A DNA stretch of 64,000 nt, from positions 558,001-622,000 of the forward strand of contig NZ_JAMYDU010000002.1 in assembly GCF_024138395.1 (NCBI RefSeq), in the 5' to 3' direction. Under the pieces are notes generated by a model. It was not told the origin of the DNA. It did not search any database and worked only from the letters and a program-made list of their open reading frames with translations. Origin of the DNA: Pseudomonas mandelii. GTDB taxonomy: Bacteria; Pseudomonadota; Gammaproteobacteria; Pseudomonadales; Pseudomonadaceae. The position numbers were made by a program, and so were the translations under genes. Of this stretch, positions 31,388-38,174 are shown one piece after another; within the stretch, counting starts at the first letter, position 1, and the number at the start of each line of letters is the position of its first letter.

Positions 31388-31681
31388 TTACTGAGCCTTG
31401 GGAGAATCAAACCCACGCTGTTCAATCACCCCAAACACATCGGCAATGTCCTGGACCATAATCCGGGCGATGTTGGTGACGGTGTTGATATCGTTCTCGG
31501 CGTAGTCGGGGAGGCTGGTGCAGGCCATGAGGTTCAGGTATTTGAGGACGGCGTTGAGGCGTTCGCTGACGCAGTTGTGGAGTTCGCGTAGCGGGGCGTC
31601 GCTGTCGATGAGCAGGACGGGGGAGTCGGTGGCGAGTTGGGACATTGGGGTGAAGCGGTGGGGCGGGTGTTGATTGATCAT
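31388..31681 (-). CDS. Small DUF6124/DUF3077-like protein under C4-type RNA leader
   Basis: This 97-residue protein resembles the small Pseudomonas-restricted DUF3077/DUF6124 group. A disordered N-terminus (MINQHPPHRFTPMSQL) is followed by two amphipathic helices (APLRELHNCVSERLNAVLKYLNL and DINTVTNIARIMVQDIADVFGVI). The function is unknown and assignment to the group is by general resemblance. The ATG at 31681 is preceded by GAGTTAAGGA, a Shine-Dalgarno sequence that is exactly the target of the antisense segment in the upstream structured RNA. Translation is therefore likely repressed by that RNA. Confidence 0.7.
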   Translation of the reverse strand: MINQHPPHRFTPMSQLATDSPVLLIDSDAPLRELHNCVSERLNAVLKYLNLMACTSLPDYAENDINTVTNIARIMVQDIADVFGVIEQRGFDSPKAQ

Positions 31682-31688
31682 GGGAAAT

Positions 31689-31697
31689 CCTTAACTC
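31689..31697 (-). promoter_or_regulatory. Shine-Dalgarno/antisense target b2
   Basis: On the minus strand GAGTTAAGG carries the AAGG ribosome-binding core. Its GAGTTAAG is complementary to CTTAACTC in the loop of the C4-like RNA (31769-31776). It lies 7 bases before the ATG. Confidence 0.75.
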
Positions 31698-31718
31698 AAG
31701 AAAAGAATTTGCCACCGT

Positions 31719-31732
31719 TTGCTGCGAAACAA
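31719..31732 (-). promoter_or_regulatory. Hairpin presenting antisense target a2
   Basis: On the minus strand TTG-TTTCGCAG-CAA forms a short hairpin whose loop TTCGCAG is complementary to the CTGCGAA segment of the C4-like core (31756-31762). It lies between the core and the ribosome-binding site. Confidence 0.7.
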
Positions 31733-31734
31733 AT

Positions 31735-31813
31735 GGGGTGGCAGCTGTGCGCGGGTTCGCAGACCGAGGAGTTAAGACCCGGCAGACCCGAAGGTCTCCC
31801 ACGCACAGCCGCC
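31735..31813 (-). ncRNA. C4-antisense-RNA-like three-way-junction core
   Basis: On the minus strand GGCGGCTGTGCG pairs with CGCACAGCTGCC (one G-U), extended by GTGGG/CCCGC. Inside are a perfect AGACC-TTCG-GGTCT hairpin and a second arm CCGG...CTCGG whose loop reads GTCTTAACTC. TCTGCGAA is left unpaired before the closing strand. Layout and the two antisense segments match C4 antisense RNA of P1-like phages (Rfam C4 family). It lies in the leader of the DUF6124-like gene. I assign the family from memory of its architecture; a covariance search was not possible. Confidence 0.75.
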
Positions 31814-31825
31814 ATAAAAACGAGT

Positions 31826-31844
31826 ACGGGCAAATGCTGCCCGT
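31826..31844 (-). other. Hairpin upstream of the C4-like core
   Basis: ACGGGCA/TGCCCGT is a perfect seven-base stem with a five-base loop. It may separate the upstream targets from the core or mark a processing site. Confidence 0.6.
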
Positions 31845-31864
31845 GTCGTATTTTGACGGTTGTG

Positions 31865-31894
31865 GTTCTAACTCGGTAGGGCTGCGAAACCCTA
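31865..31894 (-). promoter_or_regulatory. Upstream target pair a1-b1 of the C4-like RNA
   Basis: On the minus strand TAGGGTTTCGCAGCCCTA forms a hairpin presenting TTTCGCAG (a1), the same eight bases as a2. It is followed by GAGTTAGAAC (b1), a near copy of b2. The order a1-b1-core-a2-b2-ATG is the canonical C4 arrangement. Confidence 0.7.
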
Positions 31895-31922
31895 TCGCCG
31901 ACTGTTGCCGACGACGGGGCGA

Positions 31923-31951
31923 ACTATAAGCGGCGACTTTGGTGACTGCAA
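31923..31951 (-). promoter_or_regulatory. Sigma-70 promoter for the C4-like leader
   Basis: On the minus strand TTGCAG (31951-31946) and TATAGT (31928-31923) are separated by 17 bases. Transcription would start near 31916, giving a leader of about 235 bases that includes a1-b1 and the C4-like core. Confidence 0.65.
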
Positions 31952-31980
31952 CCGGGGTGTAGGACGGTTTGCGTAGCTCA

Positions 31981-32015
31981 AGATCAAAAGATCGCAGCCT
32001 TCGGCAGCTCCTACA
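31981..32015. repeat. Single arm of type C repeat
   Basis: AGATCAAAAGATCGCAGCCT then TCGGCAGCTCCTACA. No facing arm is found in the next 200 bases, so this is a solitary or half-deleted copy. Confidence 0.8.
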
Positions 32016-32210
32016 GGGGGGGTGGGGATGCCACTTTTTGTGGCTAGAGGGCTTGCCCCGTTTGGCGGCACGTCCGTCGTCAACCGGGCGGTGCGGTGTG
32101 TCTGAGGAATTGGGTCGCAGGGTTTGGGGCTGCTTCGCTGCCCAGCGGGAGCAAGCTCTCTCATCACAGTCGGAGCAATCCTACGGGTTTTGCAGATGCC
32201 CGAATCGTCC

Positions 32211-32354
32211 GTAGCAGCTGTCGAGCCTGCGAGCCTGCGTTCGGCTGCGTAGCAGTCGCAAAATCAGACTCCACGTTTTTTCAGGCAAAACGTATGAGCC
32301 GGACTGCGACCGCTTTGCGGCCGAACGCAGCCTCGCGGGCTCGGCAGCTGCTAC
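32211..32354. repeat. Inverted repeat, type D (GTAGCAGCTG...CAGCTGCTAC)
   Basis: GTAGCAGCTGTCGAGCCTGC...GCCTGCGTTCGGC faces GCCGAACGCAGCC...GGGCTCGGCAGCTGCTAC around a ~75-base loop. Two other copies are at 43379 and 49861. Confidence 0.85.
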
Positions 32355-32372
32355 AGGGGGGATCGAGTCAAC

Positions 32373-33041
32373 TTAGGTATCGTGATCGATATCCAGCTTG
32401 CTGAACGTCACTTCCCCGCCTTCGCTGGTGTACCCGGTATTGTCCTGCACGTAGACGCCGGCCTTGAAGTACAGCGGTTTATCACGCCACATCGCGCTGA
32501 TGTCGGTGTCCCACTGGTAGCCCGCCGCACTGATGCCCAATGCACCGCCGGGGCTGAGGTGGATGAGGTAGGAGAATTCGCGGTCGAGTTTGATTCCGGT
32601 GGCGATGGTGATGACCCGGGCGGTGTCGTCGTCGGGGTGCATGCGGACTTTGGCGACGATGTTTCCGGTTTCGCTGTAGTCTTTGTATTGATACTCGAGT
32701 TTCACCATGGGCTTCTGGCTTTTGAAGGCATGGATCTGACCAATGACGATCTTGCCCGTGCTGGGTACCTTGCTGACCGTAAGGGTCGCACGCAGAAAGT
32801 TATCCGCGTCGGGGTAGTACCAGTTTTTCAACGTGCCATTGCTGTAGGTTTCGCGCAGTTCGGTGCGAGGGTAAATCGCGTTTTCAGTGCGAGTGCCGGT
32901 TACCGGGGACCAGAAAAACAAGGTGCCGGTGTCGGAGTGGAAGTATTGATCCTTGAAGCCGTCCACCAGTCTGGTTGTTTCAACGGTGTACGGCGGACTG
33001 CCGACAGGAACACTGAGGTTCCAGGTTTCGAGATCGATCAT
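32373..33041 (-). CDS. Polysaccharide lyase family 7 (alginate lyase type)
   Basis: This 222-residue PL7 enzyme would cleave alginate or related polyuronates by beta-elimination. All three family signatures are visible: RTELRE near residue 65, the catalytic QIH (IGQIHAF) near residue 99, and YFKAGVYVQDN near residue 195, with the Tyr-containing C-terminal strand. The start at 33041 has GGAAG upstream; the longer frame to 33170 adds a low-complexity stretch without a signal sequence. No signal peptide or lipobox is visible, as in other small Pseudomonas PL7 proteins. It is a single gene, not next to alginate biosynthesis genes. Confidence 0.88.
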   Translation of the reverse strand: MIDLETWNLSVPVGSPPYTVETTRLVDGFKDQYFHSDTGTLFFWSPVTGTRTENAIYPRTELRETYSNGTLKNWYYPDADNFLRATLTVSKVPSTGKIVIGQIHAFKSQKPMVKLEYQYKDYSETGNIVAKVRMHPDDDTARVITIATGIKLDREFSYLIHLSPGGALGISAAGYQWDTDISAMWRDKPLYFKAGVYVQDNTGYTSEGGEVTFSKLDIDHDT

Positions 33042-33361
33042 ATTCAGCTTCCACGTTTTTTTTTGCTGCACGCACGTGCCAGAAGCTCTAGCCCGCGCCT
33101 TCGAGGGGTCTTTATAAGCGTTGAAGACATCTTTGTTAATGCCCGTTTGGCAGATGGTTGACGTCAACATCCTGTCGAAATGCCATCTTTCCCGGTTTCC
33201 GGGGCCTGTAGGACTGACCGTTAGTCGGCTATGTGAAACTTTCCTGAAGTGATGGCATACCGGCAGCTTCTGCTTTCGCGGATCCGGGTCTAGAGTGAAG
33301 TCGCACTATGTGTCCGGTTTTCACAAGAGGCCGGCCTGAAGTCCCGAACAAGAGATGCAGC
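33042..33361. other. Divergent intergenic region, PL7/GGDEF-EAL
   Basis: About 320 bases with an A10 tract on the minus strand just upstream of the PL7 start and no repeat of the common families. It must hold both promoters, but I see no convincing match to name. Confidence 0.5.
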
Positions 33362-35485
33362 ATGGAATGCGCACAACCTATGCCAGTTGAAGGCAGCTCA
33401 ATCCTTTTAATTGTTGATGATTACCCCGAAAACCTGATCAGCATGCGCGCGTTGTTACAGTGCCAGGACTGGCAGGTCATCACTGCGGCTTCCGGTTTTG
33501 AAGCGCTTGGCCTGTTACTCGAACACGATGTCGACCTGGTGCTGCTGGATGTGCAGATGCCGGGTATGGACGGTTTTGAAGTGGCGCGCTTGATGCGTGG
33601 CAGCCAGCGAACCCGCCTCACGCCGATCATTTTCCTTACCGCCAACGAACAATCTCAGGACGCCGTGATCAAGGGCTACGCCAGTGGCGCGGTGGATTAC
33701 CTGTTCAAACCGTTCGACCCGCAAATTCTCAAGCCCAAAGTCCAGGCCCTGCTCGAGCATCAGCGTAATCGCCGTGCCTTGCAGCAGTTGAGCCATGACC
33801 TGGAAGTCGCTCGAGCCTTCAATGCCTCGGTGCTGGATAACGCCGCCGAAGGCATTCTGGTGGTTGGCGAGGACGGGCTGATTCGCTTTGCGAACCCGGC
33901 GATGTCCCGCCTGCTCAATGCCATGGTGCATGAGCTGCAAGGCAAAGAGTTTCTGGATTTCCTGCAAAAACCGCACATCCCGATCTGGGCCGACTCCGAA
34001 TTGTTGGCCGGCTACAAACGCGGTGAAACCCTGCGTCTGCACGATGCGTTACTGCGTACCGCGCCCGGCCAGCAAGTGCCGGTGGCGCTGTCCTGTGCGC
34101 CGTTGCCCACCGAACAACAGGCCATGGTGGTGACGGTGCTGGACATGTCGGTTGTGCGCCACCTGCATCAGCAACTGGAGTTCCAGGCGGTGACCGACCC
34201 GCTGACTGGCCTGCTCAATCGCCGGGGTTTCTACCAGACCGTTGAAAACCTGCTGCTGCGCGGCGAACGCTCCGAGAGCACCTGGGTGCTGTTGTACCTG
34301 GACCTCGACGGCTTCAAGCGGGTCAATGACTCCCTCGGCCACGATGCCGGCGACCGGGTGTTGCGTTGGGTGTCCGAGCAGTTGAAGGCGTGTCTGCGGC
34401 CCTTCGATATTCTGGCGCGGATGGGCGGGGATGAGTTCACTGCGCTACTGGATCTTGAGCTTCCTGAGCAAGCGGCAAAGATTGCTGAAAAGCTCATCGA
34501 GCGGGTGTCGATCTGCCAGCAAATCGATGGAATGGACATCGCCTTGGGCGCCAGTATCGGCATCGCCACTTATCCCGATTGCGGGGCGAATCTCGACGGG
34601 TTGATGCGCGCGTCCGACATCGCCATGTACGAAGCCAAGCGCGCCGGGCGTCAGCAATATCGCTTCTACGATCACGAAATGAATGGCCGGGCGCGCTCGC
34701 GGCTGATGCTCGAAGAGAGCGTGCGCACGGCCATCGAGAATCGCGATTTCAACCTGGTGTATCAGCCTCAGGTGGCGATTGCCGACGGGCAGATTCGCGG
34801 GTTCGAGGCGTTGCTGCGCTGGCAGCATCCGAGTGTCGGCGATGTACCGCCGGGGCTGTTTTTGCCGTTGCTGGAAGAGGCGCGGTTGATCAGTCGTCTG
34901 GGCAGCTGGATTTACCATCGTGGGGCCAAACAGCGAAAAGCCTGGGAAACCTTGTTTGCCGAAGATCTGGTGCTGGGCGTCAGTTTGAGCAGCACGCAAT
35001 TCGGTTTGCCCAATCTGGTCACCGAGCTGCGTCAGGTTCTGGAGCGCCATGGTTTGAAGCCGCGACAGCTGGAGGTCGAGGTCACGGAAGAGGCCTTGAT
35101 GCTCAACCCCGACGAAACCCGCAAGCAACTACGTTTGTTGCGCAATTTGGGGGTGCGGGTGGCGCTGGATGATTTTGGCTCGGGGGCTTGTTCGCTGGCG
35201 CACTTGCGCGATCTGGAGCTGGACACGCTCAAACTCGACCGGCATCTCATCGCTCGGTTGCCGGGGTCCGAACGGGATGCAGCGCTGGCACGCAGTGTCA
35301 TCGATTTGTGCAAACAGTTCAGCCTGTTGGTCATCGCTGAAGGGGTGGAGACGGTGGCGCAATATGAATGGCTGCAAGCCAACGGTTGCCAGTATGTGCA
35401 GGGGTTTCTGGTTGCGCGGCCGTTGATGGCCGAGGACACGCGTCACTTTATCGAGCCGTTCGACTGGAGCGCGCTGACGAGTTGA
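33362..35485 (+). CDS. Response regulator with PAS, GGDEF and EAL domains
   Basis: This 707-residue c-di-GMP enzyme begins with a REC domain at residues ~13-130 (IVDDYPENL, phospho-acceptor Asp in LLDVQMPG, FLTAN, LFKPF). A PAS domain lies at ~150-270. GGDEF at ~285-440 has an intact GGDEF and an I-site RPFD five residues before it, so cyclase activity with product inhibition is likely. The EAL domain at ~455-700 has EALLRW, EVTEEALM, DDFGSG, LKLD and AEGVET, but the Mg-binding Asn of the NxSxxQ motif is Ser (VSLSSTQF, about residue 540). No kinase gene is adjacent. Start 33362 is the likely ATG; the GTG/ATG at 33308 is less likely. Confidence 0.92.
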   Translation: MECAQPMPVEGSSILLIVDDYPENLISMRALLQCQDWQVITAASGFEALGLLLEHDVDLVLLDVQMPGMDGFEVARLMRGSQRTRLTPIIFLTANEQSQDAVIKGYASGAVDYLFKPFDPQILKPKVQALLEHQRNRRALQQLSHDLEVARAFNASVLDNAAEGILVVGEDGLIRFANPAMSRLLNAMVHELQGKEFLDFLQKPHIPIWADSELLAGYKRGETLRLHDALLRTAPGQQVPVALSCAPLPTEQQAMVVTVLDMSVVRHLHQQLEFQAVTDPLTGLLNRRGFYQTVENLLLRGERSESTWVLLYLDLDGFKRVNDSLGHDAGDRVLRWVSEQLKACLRPFDILARMGGDEFTALLDLELPEQAAKIAEKLIERVSICQQIDGMDIALGASIGIATYPDCGANLDGLMRASDIAMYEAKRAGRQQYRFYDHEMNGRARSRLMLEESVRTAIENRDFNLVYQPQVAIADGQIRGFEALLRWQHPSVGDVPPGLFLPLLEEARLISRLGSWIYHRGAKQRKAWETLFAEDLVLGVSLSSTQFGLPNLVTELRQVLERHGLKPRQLEVEVTEEALMLNPDETRKQLRLLRNLGVRVALDDFGSGACSLAHLRDLELDTLKLDRHLIARLPGSERDAALARSVIDLCKQFSLLVIAEGVETVAQYEWLQANGCQYVQGFLVARPLMAEDTRHFIEPFDWSALTS

Positions 35486-35530
35486 ATTCGTTACACTGAC
35501 GACCTTTTCGTGACTCGTGTTGCCGCCCCA

Positions 35531-36022
35531 ATGACCGCGTTGAAATACCTCCAGGCCTATCCCGCAGCGTTGCAGGACCAGGTGCGCCAACTGATCGCCG
35601 AAGGTCGGCTGGGCGATTACCTGAGCCAGCGGTATCCGGAAAAGCACGGGGTGCAGAGCGACAAGGCGCTGTACACCTATGCTTTGGACCTCAAGCAGGA
35701 ATACCTGCGTAACGCCCCGGCGATCGACAAGGTGTTATTCGACAATCGTCTGGACCTGACCCACCGCGCGCTCGGCCTGCACACTGCGATTTCCCGGGTG
35801 CAAGGCGGCAAGCTCAAGGCCAAGAAAGAAATTCGCATCGCCTCGCTGTTCAAGGACGCGGCGCCGCAGTTTCTGAAAATGATCGTGGTGCATGAGTTGG
35901 CGCACTTCAAAGAGTCGGATCACAACAAGGCGTTCTACCAGCTGTGCGAACACATGTTGCCGGGGTATCACCAGGTGGAGTTCGATTTGCGGGTGTACCT
36001 GACTTGGCGGGAGATGCAATAG
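35531..36022 (+). CDS. YgjP-like zinc metallopeptidase-fold protein
   Basis: This 163-residue protein carries the zinc motif HELAHFKESDHNKAFY (HExxH...H) near residue 122, as in the YgjP/SprT-like WLM-type group of minimal metalloproteases. The N-terminal ~90 residues have RLGDYLSQRYPEKHGVQSDKALY and are particular to the Pseudomonas branch. The substrate is unknown; the fold is inferred from the zinc motif and the C-terminal E-x-D-L-R pattern. The start at 35531 (MTALKYL) is preferred; a GTG at 35510 is possible. A winged-helix gene follows on the same strand. Confidence 0.82.
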   Translation: MTALKYLQAYPAALQDQVRQLIAEGRLGDYLSQRYPEKHGVQSDKALYTYALDLKQEYLRNAPAIDKVLFDNRLDLTHRALGLHTAISRVQGGKLKAKKEIRIASLFKDAAPQFLKMIVVHELAHFKESDHNKAFYQLCEHMLPGYHQVEFDLRVYLTWREMQ

Positions 36023-36030
36023 AAGATCAA

Positions 36031-36136
36031 GATCAAAAGATCGCAGCCTTCGGCAGCTCCTACATTGATCCGTTTGCCGCAAATATTGCGGATGGACATT
36101 GAATCTGTAGGAGCTGCCGAAGGCTGCGATCTTTTA
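36031..36136. repeat. Inverted repeat, type C
   Basis: GATCAAAAGATCGCAGCCTT + CGGCAGCTCCTACA faces its complement ending GCGATCTTTTAA, with a ~40-base loop, between the YgjP-like and winged-helix genes. Confidence 0.87.
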
Positions 36137-36153
36137 AAGTCGGGGATATTTAG

Positions 36154-36450
36154 ATGGACGTGAGCAAGACCAAAAGCAGCTTCTACCGCCGATTATACGT
36201 GGCGTACCTGATCGACAGCGGGCTGGCCAGCAGTGTCCCGGCGTTGACCGAAGTCACCGGCATGCCTCGGCGCACGGCTCAGGACACGATTGCGGCATTG
36301 GCGGATCTGGATATCGTTTGTGAATTCGAGCAGGAAGAAGGCGCGCGCAACCATGCAGGAAGCTATCGGATTCGCGAGTGGGGGGCGATTGATCGGGGGT
36401 GGATCGAGCGCAATCTGCGGCAGATCAAAGCGGTGTTGGAATACCCCTGA
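36154..36450 (+). CDS. Small winged helix-turn-helix protein
   Basis: This 98-residue protein is essentially one DNA-binding domain: SSVPALTEVTGMPRRTAQDTIAALADLDIVCEF reads as a helix-turn-helix with recognition helix MPRRTAQDTIAAL, followed by a charged wing (EQEEGARNHAGSYRIREWG). No effector domain is present. It follows the YgjP-like gene and is conserved beside it in Pseudomonas as far as I recall; it may regulate that gene. Targets are unknown. Confidence 0.75.
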   Translation: MDVSKTKSSFYRRLYVAYLIDSGLASSVPALTEVTGMPRRTAQDTIAALADLDIVCEFEQEEGARNHAGSYRIREWGAIDRGWIERNLRQIKAVLEYP

Positions 36451-36475
36451 ATTCCTGCGGTGATAGGGCTGACGC

Positions 36476-36569
36476 CTTCGCGGGCAAGCCCGCTCCCACA
36501 AGGTTCAACGGTGTGGCATAGAAGGTAGTCACACCACAGATCCCTGTGGGAGCGGGCTTGCCCGCGAAG
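36476..36569. repeat. REP pair, type A
   Basis: CCTTCGCGGGCAAGCCCGCT + CCCACA faces TGTGGGAGCGGGCTTGCCCG + CGAAGAGG around a ~40-base loop, in the convergent gap before elaA. Confidence 0.9.
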
Positions 36570-36575
36570 AGGCCC

Positions 36576-37028
36576 TCAAGAACGACGCATCCCGATATGC
36601 GGAATGTCATCCTCCAGATATTCCTCACCCACCACCACAAACCCGTACCGCCCGTAATACCCCTGCAAATGCGCCTGGGCCGAGAGGTAAATCGGCACTT
36701 CAGGCCAGCGTTTGGCGACCTGTTTCAATGCCTGGCTCATCATTTCATGCCCAAGCCCGGTGCCGCGTGCAGCGGGAGCAATGATCACCCGGCCAATCAC
36801 CACGTCGCCGCCCTGTAACTCCGGGTCGAGCAATCGCAGATAAGCCACCAGCCGATCCCCATTCCAGCCCATCAAATGGCAGGTGTCACCTTCCAGATCC
36901 TGGCCATCGATGTCCTGATAAAGGCATTTCTGCTCGACGATGAACACCTCGGTGCGCAACTGCAAAATGGCATAAAGCTGCTCTTTACCCAGATCGCTGT
37001 GGTGCTTGCAGACCCAATCGATTGTCAT
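36576..37028 (-). CDS. elaA: GNAT family N-acetyltransferase, ElaA type
   Basis: This 150-residue ElaA-family GNAT protein has LYAILQLRTEVFIVEQKCLYQDIDGQDLEGDTCHL near the N-terminus (ElaA signature) and the acetyl-CoA loop RVIIAPAARGTGLGHEMM (Q/R-x-x-G-x-G type). The substrate is unknown. ATG 37028 is preceded by AAGGAA at suitable spacing. It is a monocistronic gene between a REP pair and the divergent binding-protein gene. Confidence 0.9.
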   Translation of the reverse strand: MTIDWVCKHHSDLGKEQLYAILQLRTEVFIVEQKCLYQDIDGQDLEGDTCHLMGWNGDRLVAYLRLLDPELQGGDVVIGRVIIAPAARGTGLGHEMMSQALKQVAKRWPEVPIYLSAQAHLQGYYGRYGFVVVGEEYLEDDIPHIGMRRS

Positions 37029-37287
37029 CTTCAGATTCCTTGAACAAGGTTGCTCCGATACTAGGCGTCCTGACGCAGGATGTCTTTATGGCAAAGAAAT
37101 CTGTGACAAAGGCCAAAATGCCATCATTCATTTCTCGCGAGATTGTCTTCTTTGTGTAATCTGCGATGTAGCGCTGTGCAATGTGGTCGATAAGCTAATG
37201 TTAGGACCTGGGTTTCGCCGGTAAAGGGGCCTTGGAGTTTTGGCTGAAAAACACGTCGGGCAGCCCGCCCGCTAAGGATTTTCTGGC

Positions 37288-38025
37288 ATGCCGCGATTGC
37301 ATCGAGCGTTTGCTTTGATTGGATTGCTGTTGCTGACACAGAGTGCGGCAGCGCAAAAGCTGCGCCTGGTAGCCGATGCCTGGCCACCCTTTACCGACGC
37401 CACGCTGGTCAATGGTGGATTGGCCACGGACATCGTCAGCACTGCGCTGGCCCGGGCCGGTTATGCCAGTGATTTCGAACAGGTGCCTTGGGCGCGTGCC
37501 TTGTTTGGGGTAGGTGAGGGGCGTTACGACGTGCTGATCAACGCCTGGTACACCGACGAGCGCACGAAGCTGGGGCAGTTTTCCGGCGAGTACCTGCTCA
37601 ACCGCGTGCGCTTTCTCAAGCGCAAAGACACGCCGATCGAATTCAAAAACCTGCACCAACTGCACACTTACCCGATAGCGGTGGTACGCGGTTATGCCTA
37701 TTCGCAAGCATTCGACGACGATGTGTCGCTGCAGAAAGTTCCGGTGCATAGCTTCGCCATGGCGGTGCGCATGGTCGCGGCCGACCGGGTCAAGCTGACC
37801 CTGGAAGACGAGTTCGTCGCCCGGTATTACCTGGCGCGGGAATCATCCAAGGTGCGCGATGCCGTGGAGTTTTTACCCAAGTCGTTGAGCGAGAACAGCC
37901 TGCATATTCTGGTGAGCCTGAAGAACCCGCAGCATGAACAGATCGTCGCCGGTTTCGACCGTGAGATTGCGGCGATGAAGGCTGATGGCAGTTATGAGAA
38001 ATTGCTCAAGCAGCATGGGATGTAA
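37288..38025 (+). CDS. Periplasmic solute-binding protein, SBP family 3 type
   Basis: This 245-residue exported protein has a signal peptide (FALIGLLLLTQSAAAQKL), then the family 3 pattern LRLVADAWPPFTDATLVNGGLATDIVSTALARAGY and QVPWARALFGVGEGRYDVLINAWYTDER. There is no permease or ATPase gene nearby. AAGGAT lies before the ATG. As with 8254-9096, an orphan binding protein of this type may feed a sensor or a distant transporter. The ligand is unknown. Confidence 0.82.
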   Translation: MPRLHRAFALIGLLLLTQSAAAQKLRLVADAWPPFTDATLVNGGLATDIVSTALARAGYASDFEQVPWARALFGVGEGRYDVLINAWYTDERTKLGQFSGEYLLNRVRFLKRKDTPIEFKNLHQLHTYPIAVVRGYAYSQAFDDDVSLQKVPVHSFAMAVRMVAADRVKLTLEDEFVARYYLARESSKVRDAVEFLPKSLSENSLHILVSLKNPQHEQIVAGFDREIAAMKADGSYEKLLKQHGM

Positions 38026-38056
38026 TCTGAAAGGTCTGAGGTGTCTGAGCTGACGC

Positions 38057-38150
38057 CTTCGCGGGCAAGCCTCGCTCCTACAGATTTAGTGTCGGGCAAA
38101 AATCCCGTGGCCGACACTAAATCTGTAGGAGCCGAGGCTTGCCCGCGAAG
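38057..38150. repeat. REP pair, type B, with extended arms
   Basis: Beyond the standard CTTCGCGGGCAAGCCTCGCT unit, the pairing continues through CCTACAGATTTAGTGTCGG and its complement CCGACACTAAATCTGTAGG, leaving only a ~12-base loop. The right arm has a single extra C (GAGCCGAGG). Confidence 0.9.
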
Positions 38151-38174
38151 AGGTCGGCCCAGTCACTACAAATC

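Noticed and set aside
31735..31813. tRNA-like cloverleaf
   Set aside because: The stem-junction shape resembles a tRNA, but there is no anticodon arm of correct size, no T-loop GTTCRA in place and no CCA end. Complementarity to flanking targets fits C4 RNA far better.
29675..32372. Prophage or integrative element around the C4-like RNA
   Set aside because: No integrase, capsid, tail, lysis or repressor gene and no tRNA attachment site; only the RNA architecture is phage-like.
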